A DNA stretch of 64,000 bases. Source: an uncultured Blautia sp. (lineage in GTDB: Bacteria; Bacillota; Clostridia; Lachnospirales; Lachnospiraceae). Each line of letters starts with the position of its first letter. Positions within the stretch are counted from its first letter, which is position 1. The notes under the pieces are model-generated. The model made no database searches, was not told the origin of the DNA, and worked only from the letters and a program-made list of their open reading frames with translations. The stretch is from positions 38,486 to 102,485 of the forward strand of contig UQAX01000002.1 of the NCBI GenBank assembly GCA_900539145.1. Direction: 5' to 3'. A program made the translations under genes and the position numbers. Of this stretch, positions 8,587 to 16,996 are shown in pieces.

Positions 8587-9948
8587 ATGGAAAAAAATTT
8601 TACTACCGGCAGTGTATTAAAAGGCATTCTCTTTTTTTCACTTCCATATCTTCTATCCTATTTTCTGCAAACCCTTTATGGAATGGCAGACTTATTTATT
8701 ATCGGACAATTTGCAGACGTTTCTGCCACAACAGCCGTCTCCATCGGCTCACAGGTTATGCACCTTATTACTGTAATGCTTGTAGGACTTGCAATGGGTT
8801 CTACGGTTTCTATCGGACAGGCAGTAGGCAGAAATGACAAAAAAAGTATCTCTGAAAATATTGGAAATACCGTTACCCTGTTTATGATAATCTCCCTTAT
8901 TTTAACAGGCGTATTGCTTATTTTTGTAAATCCTGTTGTTTCTTTCATGTCAACGCCTCCTGAAGCAGTTTCCGGTACTGTTGACTATTTAACTATTTGC
9001 TTTATGGGAATACCCTTCATTACGGCATATAACATCATCAGTTCTATTTTCCGTGGTATGGGTGACTCCAAAACGCCTATGTATTTTATTGCTGTTGCCT
9101 GTATCATAAACATTGGACTGGATTATCTGTTTATGGGTGCGTTTCAAATGGGGGCTTCCGGCGCTGCATTGGGAACAGTTTTGTCACAGGCTTGCAGTGT
9201 TCTGATTTCTCTTATCATTATTTTGAAACGAAAAAATGAGATGGGTGTAAACAAAGAAGCTTTCAAGCCAAATCGGATTGTAATGAAGAAAATTTTGAAT
9301 GTGGGAATTCCTATTGCATTGCAGGATGGATTTATTCAAATTTCTTTTCTTATTATTACAATTATTGCCAACAGCCGAGGTTTAAATGATGCGGCAGCTG
9401 TGGGAATTGTAGAAAAAATTATCAGTTTTCTGTTTTTAGTTCCTTCTTCCATGCTTTCCACAGTTTCTGCCTTGGGAGCACAAAATATCGGCGCAGGAAA
9501 GCAGGAACGGGCAAAGCAGACTCTTCGCTACGCAACTATAATCACAGTATGTTTTGGTCTCATTGTTGCTGTTTTAATGCAGTTTTTTGCCCAAACGGTG
9601 GTGGCTCTTTTTACAGATGGGACAACCGCAGACGGCGCAAAAACCATTCTTCTGGGAGAACAGTATTTGCGAGGGTATGTATGGGATTGCATGTTTGCTG
9701 GAATTCATTTTAGCTTCAGTGGTTATTTCTGTGCCTGCGGAAAATCCATGCTTTCTTTTATACACAATATTCTGGCAATTTTGCTGGTGCGTGTTCCGGG
9801 CGTGTATTTGACATCCCTGCTTTTCCCTGAAACCTTGTTTCCTATGGGACTTGCTACTGCTGCCGGTTCTTTATTGTCTGCTGTGGTTTGCGTAATTTTC
9901 TTTAAAACAATTTTAAATCGCAATACCCCTGTTGCTTTAAAGAACTAA
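8587..9948 (+). CDS. MATE-family multidrug efflux transporter
   Basis: The 453-residue integral membrane protein has twelve hydrophobic segments and MATE blocks in both halves: LYGMADLFIIGQFADVSATT, STVSIGQAVGRND near 75-90, the paired DGFIQISFLIITIIANSRG in the second half, and LGAQNIGAGKQERAKQ. It belongs to the DinF/NorM-like branch and exports cationic drugs or metabolites by Na+ or H+ antiport. The start at 8587 has GAGG 9 bases upstream. A -10 box TATAAT at 8549-8554 has TTGACT at 8524-8529 behind it, but the spacing is a long 19 bases. It is transcribed away from the NAD operon. Confidence 0.9.
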   Translation: MEKNFTTGSVLKGILFFSLPYLLSYFLQTLYGMADLFIIGQFADVSATTAVSIGSQVMHLITVMLVGLAMGSTVSIGQAVGRNDKKSISENIGNTVTLFMIISLILTGVLLIFVNPVVSFMSTPPEAVSGTVDYLTICFMGIPFITAYNIISSIFRGMGDSKTPMYFIAVACIINIGLDYLFMGAFQMGASGAALGTVLSQACSVLISLIIILKRKNEMGVNKEAFKPNRIVMKKILNVGIPIALQDGFIQISFLIITIIANSRGLNDAAAVGIVEKIISFLFLVPSSMLSTVSALGAQNIGAGKQERAKQTLRYATIITVCFGLIVAVLMQFFAQTVVALFTDGTTADGAKTILLGEQYLRGYVWDCMFAGIHFSFSGYFCACGKSMLSFIHNILAILLVRVPGVYLTSLLFPETLFPMGLATAAGSLLSAVVCVIFFKTILNRNTPVALKN

Positions 9949-9980
9949 TCATTTTATATCTGATGATTTCTGTTATTTTT

Positions 9981-10012
9981 TATATTTCTTCAGTTATAAC
10001 TGAAGAAATATA
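9981..10012. repeat. Perfect 32-base palindrome between the MATE and AAA ATPase genes
   Basis: The sequence from 9981 to 10012 equals its own reverse complement, centred on CAGTTATAACTG (9991-10002). It lies 33 bases after the MATE stop codon and 11 bases before the -35 box of the next gene. With no loop and no clean T-run it is an odd terminator; an operator for the downstream gene is also possible. Confidence 0.65.
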
Positions 10013-10022
10013 CTTTTGTTGA

Positions 10023-10051
10023 TTGTTTATAAGTTATAAATATGTTATGCT
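10023..10051 (+). promoter_or_regulatory. Promoter of the AAA/DUF4143 ATPase gene
   Basis: TTGTTT (10023-10028) and TATGCT (10046-10051) have a 17-base spacer and are followed by a GGGGG ribosome-binding site and the ATG at 10084. Confidence 0.5.
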
Positions 10052-10083
10052 ATATGCAATACAAAAAAGGGGGACTATTTTTC

Positions 10084-11298
10084 ATGATTAAACGAGAAAT
10101 GTATATGAACCGTATTCGCCCATTTATGGGAACAGACTTGATAAAAGTTATGACCGGTATTCGCCGCTGCGGAAAGTCTGTTATGCTGGAACTCATTAAG
10201 CAAGAACTTGCTGCATCCGGCATCAATCCTGCTCAGTTTATTTCCATCAACTTTGAAGATATGAACTATACACATTTACAAACTGCAAAAGCGCTGCATG
10301 AAGAAATCACCAAAAGAGCCTCTCATATAGACGGCAAGATTTACCTTTTCTTTGATGAAATTCAGGAGGTAAAAGACTGGGAAAAATGTATAAATTCCTT
10401 TCGGGTTTCTCTGGATTGTGACATTTATATTACCGGTTCTAATGCCAAATTATTATCCGGTGAACTTGCCACTTATCTTGGAGGACGTTATGTAGAATTT
10501 GTCATTTACCCCTTCTCTTTTTCAGAATTTATGGAACTATATAAAACTATTTTTCCTGATACGCCCACTCAAAAATGTTTTCAAAAATACCTTTTGTCCG
10601 GCGGTATGCCTTATCTTGCAAACATACATTATACAGATGAGCCAACAAAACAATATCTTCACGACCTTTTTAACTCTGTTCAGTTAAAAGATATTGTACA
10701 GCGAAATAAAATTCGAGATATTGATTTACTGGAACGCATTATTGCTTATGTAATGGCAAACGTAGGAAACACCTTTTCAGCAGCATCCTTAGCAAAATTT
10801 TTCAAAAGCGAACAGCGTACGGTTGCGCCCGAAACCATCTTAAATTACATCAAATACTGTTGCGATGCTTATTTGTTTTATCAGGTAAAACGAGAAGACT
10901 TACAAGGTAAACAAATCCTTGCATCCAATGAAAAATATTATATTGCCGACCATGGTATCCGAGAAGCTGTTTTTGGCGGTAATCTGAAAGAAATCAATCT
11001 TACTTTAGAAAACATTGTTTATCTGGAGCTTTTACGCCGTGGCTATAATGTTACAGTAGGAAAAACCGGCGATAAAGAAATTGATTTTGTCTGCCATAAA
11101 CGAGATGAAAAATTATATGTTCAGGTTGCCTATCTGCTTGCCTCCGAGGAAACTGTTCAACGTGAATTCGGAGTATACGATACAATCCGAGACAATTTCC
11201 CGAAATATGTGGTTTCTTTAGATGAATTTGATATGAGCCGCAATGGTATCAAGCATCGCAATATCCGTGATTTTCTCTTGGCTGAAGAATGGAATTAA
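10084..11298 (+). CDS. AAA_14/DUF4143 family ATPase
   Basis: The 404-residue protein has an N-terminal P-loop ATPase with Walker A TGIRRCGKSVML and Walker B IYLFFDEIQEV, plus the sensor-like stretch IYITGSNAKLLSGELATYLGGR. A C-terminal DUF4143 domain follows, with a nuclease-like fold around TVGKTGDKEIDFVCHK. The family is widespread and horizontally mobile, and no biochemical function is established. The start was placed at 10084 because GGGGG precedes it; the upstream ATG at 10042 has no such site and lies in the promoter. It is a single-gene unit, followed by a hairpin terminator, and has no partner gene that would mark it as a toxin or defence system. Confidence 0.87.
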   Translation: MIKREMYMNRIRPFMGTDLIKVMTGIRRCGKSVMLELIKQELAASGINPAQFISINFEDMNYTHLQTAKALHEEITKRASHIDGKIYLFFDEIQEVKDWEKCINSFRVSLDCDIYITGSNAKLLSGELATYLGGRYVEFVIYPFSFSEFMELYKTIFPDTPTQKCFQKYLLSGGMPYLANIHYTDEPTKQYLHDLFNSVQLKDIVQRNKIRDIDLLERIIAYVMANVGNTFSAASLAKFFKSEQRTVAPETILNYIKYCCDAYLFYQVKREDLQGKQILASNEKYYIADHGIREAVFGGNLKEINLTLENIVYLELLRRGYNVTVGKTGDKEIDFVCHKRDEKLYVQVAYLLASEETVQREFGVYDTIRDNFPKYVVSLDEFDMSRNGIKHRNIRDFLLAEEWN

Positions 11299-11306
11299 AT
11301 AATTAT

Positions 11307-11367
11307 GGAGTTGTTGCTTTCAGTGATATTTCTAATCACCACGAAAAGCAACAGCTCCTTTATTATT
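11307..11367 (+). terminator. Terminator after the AAA ATPase gene
   Basis: GGAGTTGTTGCTTT (11307-11320) pairs with AAAGCAACAGCTCC (11345-11358) over 14 positions including one G-T pair, and a T-rich tract follows. Confidence 0.7.
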
Positions 11368-11387
11368 TTAAGAAAATTTATTTAATT

Positions 11388-12149
11388 TTATCTTCCTGCC
11401 CAATAGTCCACCGCTTTTACAAGGAACTCACCGCATCCTTTTATATTCTTATCATAATATGCAAGAAATCTCTCATCCGCTATATACATAGACGCAAGTC
11501 CTTTATGTGCCTGAGCAGAATATTCCTTCCATGTATATCCCAGCCAGTCCTTATGCAAAAGCACAATTCTGTGTCCTGTTTCGCTTTCGGGCAATTCTTT
11601 GTTTCTTACCGCTTCTTCTAACTGACGAAGCACTTCCTTTTCCAGATTTTTAAATCTCTCGTAATCTGCCTCGGACAGTCCCATAATTTTTTGATTTGCC
11701 TCATCAACAGCTTCTTCGCCATATTTTTCTCTGGCTTCTTTCCCGTAAAGTCTTTCTTTTTCTTCTATCAGCTCCCGCTTAAAGCCCTCAAATTTCTCTT
11801 TATCACTCATACTTCTTTCTCCTTTCATGTCTGCAATGGTATTTTTTACAGTCTGAATTAAGGTAGAAATATGCTTTTCCTGTTCCATAAGAGCAATTAA
11901 ATGTTCCTCAAGCGCTTGTGCCGCATCAAATTGGGGATTGCTGATAATCTCTTTAATCACATCCAATCCCAGATTTCTTTCCCGGTAAAATAAGATTTGT
12001 TGCAGCAGGTCCACCTGCTCCTGTTCATAGTAACGACAGCCCTGCTCATTTACTCTGCTGGGCTTTAACAGACCTCTTTCATCATAATAACGAAGAGTTC
12101 TGGTACTGACTCCTGTAAGGTCTGCCAACTGTCTGATACTGTACTCCAT
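11388..12149 (-). CDS. MerR-family regulator with TipAS-like ligand domain
   Basis: The 253-residue protein begins with a MerR winged helix (YSIRQLADLTGVSTRTLRYY) and a dimerisation coiled coil to about residue 110. A C-terminal TipAS-like domain (about 130-253) ends in KGCGEFLVKAVDYW, a hallmark of TipAL and Mta relatives. TipAS domains bind thiopeptides, albicidin or other drugs and switch the regulator to activate its own or a pump promoter. The gene is alone on its strand, 79 bases from the 78-residue gene upstream of it. Its promoter has the long 19-base spacer that MerR proteins correct by twisting DNA, so autoactivation is likely. The ligand is unknown. Confidence 0.88.
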   Translation of the reverse strand: MEYSIRQLADLTGVSTRTLRYYDERGLLKPSRVNEQGCRYYEQEQVDLLQQILFYRERNLGLDVIKEIISNPQFDAAQALEEHLIALMEQEKHISTLIQTVKNTIADMKGERSMSDKEKFEGFKRELIEEKERLYGKEAREKYGEEAVDEANQKIMGLSEADYERFKNLEKEVLRQLEEAVRNKELPESETGHRIVLLHKDWLGYTWKEYSAQAHKGLASMYIADERFLAYYDKNIKGCGEFLVKAVDYWAGR

Positions 12150-12179
12150 ATTTCTTTCTCCTTTTCTTTCTGTACAATT

Positions 12180-12210
12180 ACCATAACAGTTTCCGCTGCG
12201 TCAATGTCAA
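12180..12210 (-). promoter_or_regulatory. MerR-type promoter with 19-base spacer
   Basis: On the minus strand TTGACA (12205-12210) and TATGGT (12180-12185) are 19 bases apart. That is too long for unaided sigma-A and is the classical spacing of MerR-activated promoters. It drives the TipAS-domain regulator gene. Confidence 0.7.
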
Positions 12211-12227
12211 GCCTGTTTTTTTATTTT

Positions 12228-12464
12228 TTAATTCCATGTCTGAACAATATCTATGATTTCCTGCTCATAATCTCCGAATAAGTCCTCATGTCTTCCCATA
12301 TTTTTCACATTGGTTTCTGCGCCCCATACATCATCACAGAATTCCCATACATGGTAGGAGACTCCACGATATTCAAAATCAATGCTTCCACATCCGTCTT
12401 CCTCAGAGTAAGTAAAGGGAAATCCTTTTTCTTCTAAGAGCCTTTGTAACTTTTCTAATCTCAT
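12228..12464 (-). CDS. Small acidic protein of unknown function
   Basis: The 78-residue protein is strongly acidic and rich in aromatic residues, with a leucine-rich start and no signal peptide or membrane segment. The middle (IDFEYRGVSYHVWEFCDDVWG) suggests a small alpha/beta fold. I do not recognise the family. It starts 20 bases after the LURP-one-like gene and is the last gene of the nrdJ unit. I see no terminator behind it. Confidence 0.65.
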   Translation of the reverse strand: MRLEKLQRLLEEKGFPFTYSEEDGCGSIDFEYRGVSYHVWEFCDDVWGAETNVKNMGRHEDLFGDYEQEIIDIVQTWN

Positions 12465-12484
12465 TTTTTATCTTCTCTTTCTTA

Positions 12485-12955
12485 TCACTGTCTGGAGCAT
12501 TTTTCCGCATCAATAGCCAAAACCAGCATTAACACGTATAATGCCTCTTCCGGTTTATCAATTTCCATTACATAAGTATCCGCCAGAGTAAAGACCTCCT
12601 TATTCACCAAAGCTACTGTTCTTCCGGTCTTATCCTGTATTTCATAGTCCCATTCCCATACGTTTCCCTGTACGCTCCAGCCATTAAAATCAATGACAAA
12701 TTTAGGCTTAAAAAAAGTAAATTCTTTCTGCACACATCCTAAATACTGCTCTCCTGCATAAAGCTCAAATTTCGGCAGGAAGGTCAATACTTTTTCTTTT
12801 ACTGTACCGATATTCTGTCCGTATCTATCCATGATTTTCAGACAGTGTCCCCATGCCAGCTCGCCTTTTACCGTGTAGACTTTCTCTCCCTGTTCATTAT
12901 AAATATCATAGCTGTCAAACCATGAAAAAATCCTTTGTTTAAATAAAAGCTTCAT
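12485..12955 (-). CDS. LURP-one-related (DUF567-like) protein
   Basis: The 156-residue protein looks like the LURP-one-related family, a tubby-like beta-barrel fold that is structurally close to phospholipid scramblases. Visible marks are the repeated strands YDIYNEQGEKVYTVKGEL, the LPKFELYAGEQYLGCVQKEF middle, and DYEIQDKTGRTVALVNKE near the end. No bacterial function is established. It lies 18 bases after nrdJ and 20 bases before the small acidic gene, so it is probably co-transcribed with nrdJ. AGGGAG lies just before the start codon. Confidence 0.75.
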   Translation of the reverse strand: MKLLFKQRIFSWFDSYDIYNEQGEKVYTVKGELAWGHCLKIMDRYGQNIGTVKEKVLTFLPKFELYAGEQYLGCVQKEFTFFKPKFVIDFNGWSVQGNVWEWDYEIQDKTGRTVALVNKEVFTLADTYVMEIDKPEEALYVLMLVLAIDAEKCSRQ

Positions 12956-12973
12956 ATATTCTCCCTTTATTTC

Positions 12974-15241
12974 TCAATGACATTTACTCCAGCCACAGCT
13001 TTTACAAATATTGCAGCCCTCCTCAAAAACAAGCGGCTCTCCGCACTCCGGACAATACATCTTGTCAGTTTCTTCTTTTACCGGAACAGCCTTGGGTTTC
13101 GGAATTTTTTTTCCTTTTTCTTCCTTTTCTTCCTTCTGACTTAATTCCTCCTGCATTTCCTTGTACATATCCATTAACGCATTTCCCACTGCCATCGGAC
13201 AGCACGCACCTTTACTTGTATCCTTTCTGGTTACTCTGCGGGCTGTATAAGAAGGACAGGAACCGCTGGAATTTAGCTGGTCCACAATGGTTTCAATATC
13301 AATTCCCCCTCGTGCGCTGATGGAAATCATTCTGGAAAGTCCTACCATGAAATTGTTGCAGCCACCGGTAGAGCCTTTGCTTAAATAAGTTTCCAAAAGT
13401 GCTCCTGTATGCGGGTCAAAAAGGGCAATACAATGAAGGCTTCCGCAGCCGGTAATCAGCTTTCTCTTCTTGCCTACCACATCGTCTGTGACAAGAATAA
13501 TTTCTCCTCGTTTCAGTCCTTCTCCTGCTGTAATTTTCTTGGTTTCCTTTGTATTTAAAATTCCCACACGCTTGCAGCCGTCTCGGAAAATAGTAATTCC
13601 TTTTAACCCCTGCTCAAAGGCATATAAATAAAGATTTTCTGTTTCTTCCACAGTAAAGCCGGAAGGTACGTTTACCGTAGAACTGATGGATGCGTCAATA
13701 TGTCGCTGCCAGATGGACTGCATATCTATTCTCTGATGATAGTCTAAAGTCATAGCCGTTACAAAATAGTCCGGTAAAAGTCTGTCATCCGAAACCTTGT
13801 GCTCCTCCATAAAATCTTTTACAATTTTTGTATAAACCTTATAATACACGTCCTCTCCATGTAAGGACTCTGTTTTTCTCTCATAATAGTTGGCATAAAT
13901 CGGCTCAATTCCTCCTGAAATGCCCAGCATGGTAGATAGGGTTCCCGTCGGAGCAATGGTTAAAAGCTGAGAATTGCGAAGCCCGTATTTACGCACCAGT
14001 TCTTTTGTTCCCTCTGTTGTATTTGCCAGAAAATAAGGTGTTTCCATAATTTCCTCCACCTTACATTTTGGAAATGCACCCAATTCCTTGGCAAGTCTTG
14101 CGGAGGCTGCAATCGCTGTATCTGCCATGACAAAGCCTATTCTGTCACAGACAGAAACTGCATCTTCTTCTCCATAAGTCAGTCCCAGCTTAATCAGTGC
14201 ATCTGCAAGTCCCATAATTCCCAGTCCGATTTGACGCCACTGGCTGACACTTTCTCGCTGTTCCGGAAGGGGATGCAAGGGCAGTCCTTCTTCCAACACT
14301 TCATTTAAAGCTCTTACAGATGCCTGTACACAATGCTTAAATTCTTCAAAGTCAAAATAGGCGTTTTCTGTAAAAGGATTTTCTACAAAAGCAGAAAGGT
14401 TGATACTTCCTAAAAGACAGCTTCCTCCTGCCGGCAAGGGCTCTTCTGCACAGGGATTTACGCCTGCATAAGAAAATTCCTTGGTATTGCTAAGTAAATT
14501 CCAGCCGGTAATTCTGTCCCAGAACAATGCGCCCGGTTCTGCATAATCCCAGTTTGTTTCCGTAATGCGGTGAAACAGCTCTCTGGCATTTACCATACGT
14601 TCAATAACCTGTCCTGTCTCTTCTCTTGTATAATGCAGACAATACTCTTCGTTTTTCTTCACTGCTTCCATGAAATCCTCATGAATACGCACGGAAATAT
14701 TCGCTGTATTTACTTTTTCCAAATCAGTTTTCAGCTCAATAAATTCCGGAACGTCAGGATGGGAGCAGTCAATGGAAATCATCAACGCTCCCCTTCTTCC
14801 GTTTTGTCCGATTAAAGAAGTCACAAGAGAATATAATTCCATAAAGGATACCGCTCCGCTGGTTTCCTTTGCCGCATTATTGATTTTCGCACCTCTTGGA
14901 CTGAGCTCGGAAATATCCACACCGCAGCCCCCACCATAGCTGTACGTACGTGCCAGCTTTTTGGCACAGTCAAAAATACTTTCTATATTGTCCTTTGGCG
15001 GTTCAACCACATAGCAGTTGGAATAAGTCACCTTTTTCCCCTGCTTATCCAGTCCTCGGTTGGATAAAATTCTTCCTCCGAAAAGAAATTTCTTTTCTTT
15101 TATGTACTTTGCGATTTCTTCATTTCCGCCGCTGATACGTGTAATCCAGCTTTCAAAATCCTCTTGTTCATTCCGGTATTTTTTATTCCAGATATCCATT
15201 CCAAGCCGGTTTTCGCTGCCCAGCCATTCTTCAACATTCAT
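12974..15241 (-). CDS. nrdJ: Adenosylcobalamin-dependent (class II) ribonucleotide reductase
   Basis: The enzyme reduces ribonucleotides to deoxyribonucleotides using a B12-generated thiyl radical and works with or without oxygen. It shows the radical-site motif NPCAEEPLPAGGSCLLGS, the phosphate loop APTGTLSTMLG, the early redox cysteine in YSNCYVVEPP, and C-terminal cysteines in SSGSCPSY and CCPM. It ends in a four-cysteine zinc ribbon (CPECGEP ... CKSCGWSKC). I chose the ATG at 15241 (755 residues), because the upstream GTG at 15256 overlaps the GGAGGG ribosome-binding site. The promoter carries two NrdR-box-like repeats in helical phase, so repression by NrdR is likely, although nrdR is not in this window. 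Confidence 0.95.
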   Translation of the reverse strand: MNVEEWLGSENRLGMDIWNKKYRNEQEDFESWITRISGGNEEIAKYIKEKKFLFGGRILSNRGLDKQGKKVTYSNCYVVEPPKDNIESIFDCAKKLARTYSYGGGCGVDISELSPRGAKINNAAKETSGAVSFMELYSLVTSLIGQNGRRGALMISIDCSHPDVPEFIELKTDLEKVNTANISVRIHEDFMEAVKKNEEYCLHYTREETGQVIERMVNARELFHRITETNWDYAEPGALFWDRITGWNLLSNTKEFSYAGVNPCAEEPLPAGGSCLLGSINLSAFVENPFTENAYFDFEEFKHCVQASVRALNEVLEEGLPLHPLPEQRESVSQWRQIGLGIMGLADALIKLGLTYGEEDAVSVCDRIGFVMADTAIAASARLAKELGAFPKCKVEEIMETPYFLANTTEGTKELVRKYGLRNSQLLTIAPTGTLSTMLGISGGIEPIYANYYERKTESLHGEDVYYKVYTKIVKDFMEEHKVSDDRLLPDYFVTAMTLDYHQRIDMQSIWQRHIDASISSTVNVPSGFTVEETENLYLYAFEQGLKGITIFRDGCKRVGILNTKETKKITAGEGLKRGEIILVTDDVVGKKRKLITGCGSLHCIALFDPHTGALLETYLSKGSTGGCNNFMVGLSRMISISARGGIDIETIVDQLNSSGSCPSYTARRVTRKDTSKGACCPMAVGNALMDMYKEMQEELSQKEEKEEKGKKIPKPKAVPVKEETDKMYCPECGEPLVFEEGCNICKSCGWSKCH

Positions 15242-15252
15242 CCTTTTACCCT

Positions 15253-15300
15253 CCACTATATTTAGTCAGTATGTATATATACTAACACGATATATAGTTT
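15253..15300. promoter_or_regulatory. Two NrdR-box-like operators upstream of nrdJ
   Basis: Read on the minus strand, AAACTATATATCGTGT (15285-15300) matches the NrdR-box consensus acaCwAtATaTwGtgt at 14 of 16 positions. TGACTAAATATAGTGG (15253-15268) matches at 12 of 16. Their starts are 32 bases apart, three helical turns, as known for paired NrdR boxes. Confidence 0.75.
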
Positions 15301-15307
15301 GTTTCAA
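15279..15307 (-). promoter_or_regulatory. Promoter of nrdJ
   Basis: TTGAAA (15302-15307) and TAGTAT (15279-15284) are 17 bases apart on the minus strand. The first NrdR-like box fills the spacer exactly. The -35 box sits a few bases beyond the trpZ stop codon, so some read-through from the trp operon into nrdJ is possible. Confidence 0.6.
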
Positions 15308-15313
15308 GGGCTG

Positions 15314-16087
15314 TTAATTTCCACATTCGATACTGATTTCGTTGAATTTCTCTAAAATGTCCTCAATTTTTATTTCTTTTTTCTTTTCTGCTTCCGCATC
15401 CATAACTGCATTTCCCTGATGCAGCATGAGAAGTCTGTCTCCGTATTCCACTGCGTAGCGAAGATTATGCGTTACCATAATGGCTGTCAAATGCTTTTCT
15501 CTCACAATTTTCTCTGTTAATTCCATAATTAAATCTGCGGTTTTCGGGTCTAATGCTGCCGTATGCTCATCTAAAATCAGGAAATCAATAGGCGTCATAG
15601 TGCTCATTAAAAGCGCCAATGCCTGTCTTTGTCCTCCTGAAAGAGCCCCTACTTTTGTATTCAATTTATCTTCCAAGCCAAGCTGTAATTTTGCCAGCTC
15701 TTCTTTATAAAAAGCAATGCGTTTCTTATCTGTTCCTCTTTTTAATCCAAAGGCTTTCCCCTTATTATCTGCCATTGCCATATTTTCTAAAATAGTCATG
15801 GAAGGGCAGGTTCCCATAGCCGGATTTTGATACACACGTCCGATTTTCCCCAGACGCTTATATTCTTTTTGCTTTGTAATATCCTGACCGTCTACCAGAA
15901 TTTTCCCCTCATCTAATTCAATACTTCCGCAGATAATATTTAAAAGAGAGGTTTTTCCTGAACCGTTACTGCCTACAATGGATACAAATTCTCCTTTTTC
16001 TATGGTCAGATTAAAATCTTCAAACAGACACATTTCATGCACTGTTCCCGGATTATAGTATTTATGAATATGTTTTAATTCAAGCAT
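15314..16087 (-). CDS. trpZ: ABC transporter ATPase, probable tryptophan importer (TrpZ type)
   Basis: This ATPase (257 residues from the ATG at 16087) has Walker A VGSNGSGKTSLLN, signature LSGGQRQALALLM and Walker B DFLILDEHTAALDP, in which His replaces the usual Pro after the catalytic Glu. That DEHTAALDP form is typical of the COG1101 ATPases paired with PF04392 binding proteins. The longer frame from 16120 was rejected, because GAGAGGG precedes the inner ATG and the longer start would lie far inside the permease gene. The start still overlaps the permease end by 8 bases. It powers uptake with the two genes upstream. Confidence 0.88.
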   Translation of the reverse strand: MLELKHIHKYYNPGTVHEMCLFEDFNLTIEKGEFVSIVGSNGSGKTSLLNIICGSIELDEGKILVDGQDITKQKEYKRLGKIGRVYQNPAMGTCPSMTILENMAMADNKGKAFGLKRGTDKKRIAFYKEELAKLQLGLEDKLNTKVGALSGGQRQALALLMSTMTPIDFLILDEHTAALDPKTADLIMELTEKIVREKHLTAIMVTHNLRYAVEYGDRLLMLHQGNAVMDAEAEKKKEIKIEDILEKFNEISIECGN

Positions 16088-16979
16088 GGCTTTTCCCTCT
16101 CTTCTCTTTTTTATCAACAACCAGAATTAAGACTAACACGCCTAAAAGGAACAATGCAGAAATCATTTTCATTGCCTGCGGCGGGAAGTATAAAATGGCA
16201 ATTCCTGTACACGCCTTATAGAGAATTGCACCTAAAAATACAAAGGTTGTAACCTTGATAAAGGATATTTTTTTCAGCATTTTATAAAGACTTGTTCCTA
16301 CAATAACACTGGCAAGTCCTACGACAATAGCTCCTGTACCGGAAGAAATTTCAAATACTCCCTGCTGCTGACAGGAAATACAGCCGCTTAATGCAACCAG
16401 TCCGTTGGCAATGGAAAGGCCTAAAATCTTCACATTTCCCTTGTTTTTTGCAAGAGAAGTAACCAGATTTTCATTATCACCTACGGCTCTTAATAAGTAT
16501 CCTGACTTTGTTTTCAGATATCCGTCTAATGCAAATTTACTGATAAGAACCACCAGCAAAATAATCATCAAATTGCTGTATTTGGAAATTCCTCCGCTGA
16601 ATATACCGGATAAAAACTCATTTTTAAAAATGGTTTCCTTAGAAAATAAAGGGACATTATTTGTTCCTGCTACCATTAAATTCACCGTGTATAAAGCTGT
16701 CATCATAATAATTCCGGAAAGTAAATCCCGTACCTTACATTTTACATGAATAAGACCTGTGCAAAGTCCGGCTGCTGCCCCGGCAAAAAATGCCACAGGC
16801 AGTGTGAGATAGGGGTTTACGCCGGATTTTAAAAGCGCCGCTGTTACGGCTGCTCCCAAAGGAAAGCTTCCGTCTACTGTCAAATCAGGAAAATCTAAAA
16901 TTTTATAAGTAATATATACACCTAATGCTAAAATGCCGTAAATCAATCCCTGCTCAATAATACTGATTGCAAAATCCAT
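16080..16979 (-). CDS. trpY: ABC transporter permease, probable tryptophan importer (TrpY type)
   Basis: The 299-residue membrane protein has about eight to nine hydrophobic segments. It looks like the COG4120 permeases, which are related to branched-chain and ribose permeases: YGILALGVYITYKILDFPDLTVDG at the start (core LALGVYITYKILDFPDLTVD), the GENENL-like loop RAVGDNENLVTSLAKNKGN, and NGLVALSGCISCQQQGVF. It follows trpX by 17 bases and overlaps trpZ by 8 bases. The T-box upstream of the operon points to tryptophan as substrate. Confidence 0.87.
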   Translation of the reverse strand: MDFAISIIEQGLIYGILALGVYITYKILDFPDLTVDGSFPLGAAVTAALLKSGVNPYLTLPVAFFAGAAAGLCTGLIHVKCKVRDLLSGIIMMTALYTVNLMVAGTNNVPLFSKETIFKNEFLSGIFSGGISKYSNLMIILLVVLISKFALDGYLKTKSGYLLRAVGDNENLVTSLAKNKGNVKILGLSIANGLVALSGCISCQQQGVFEISSGTGAIVVGLASVIVGTSLYKMLKKISFIKVTTFVFLGAILYKACTGIAILYFPPQAMKMISALFLLGVLVLILVVDKKEKRGKSHA

Positions 16980-16996
16980 CTTTTTTTCCTCTTTTC

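Noticed and set aside
9574..9811. Open frames on both strands inside the first MATE gene
   Set aside because: They overlap a strongly supported transporter frame and have no ribosome-binding site or family resemblance.
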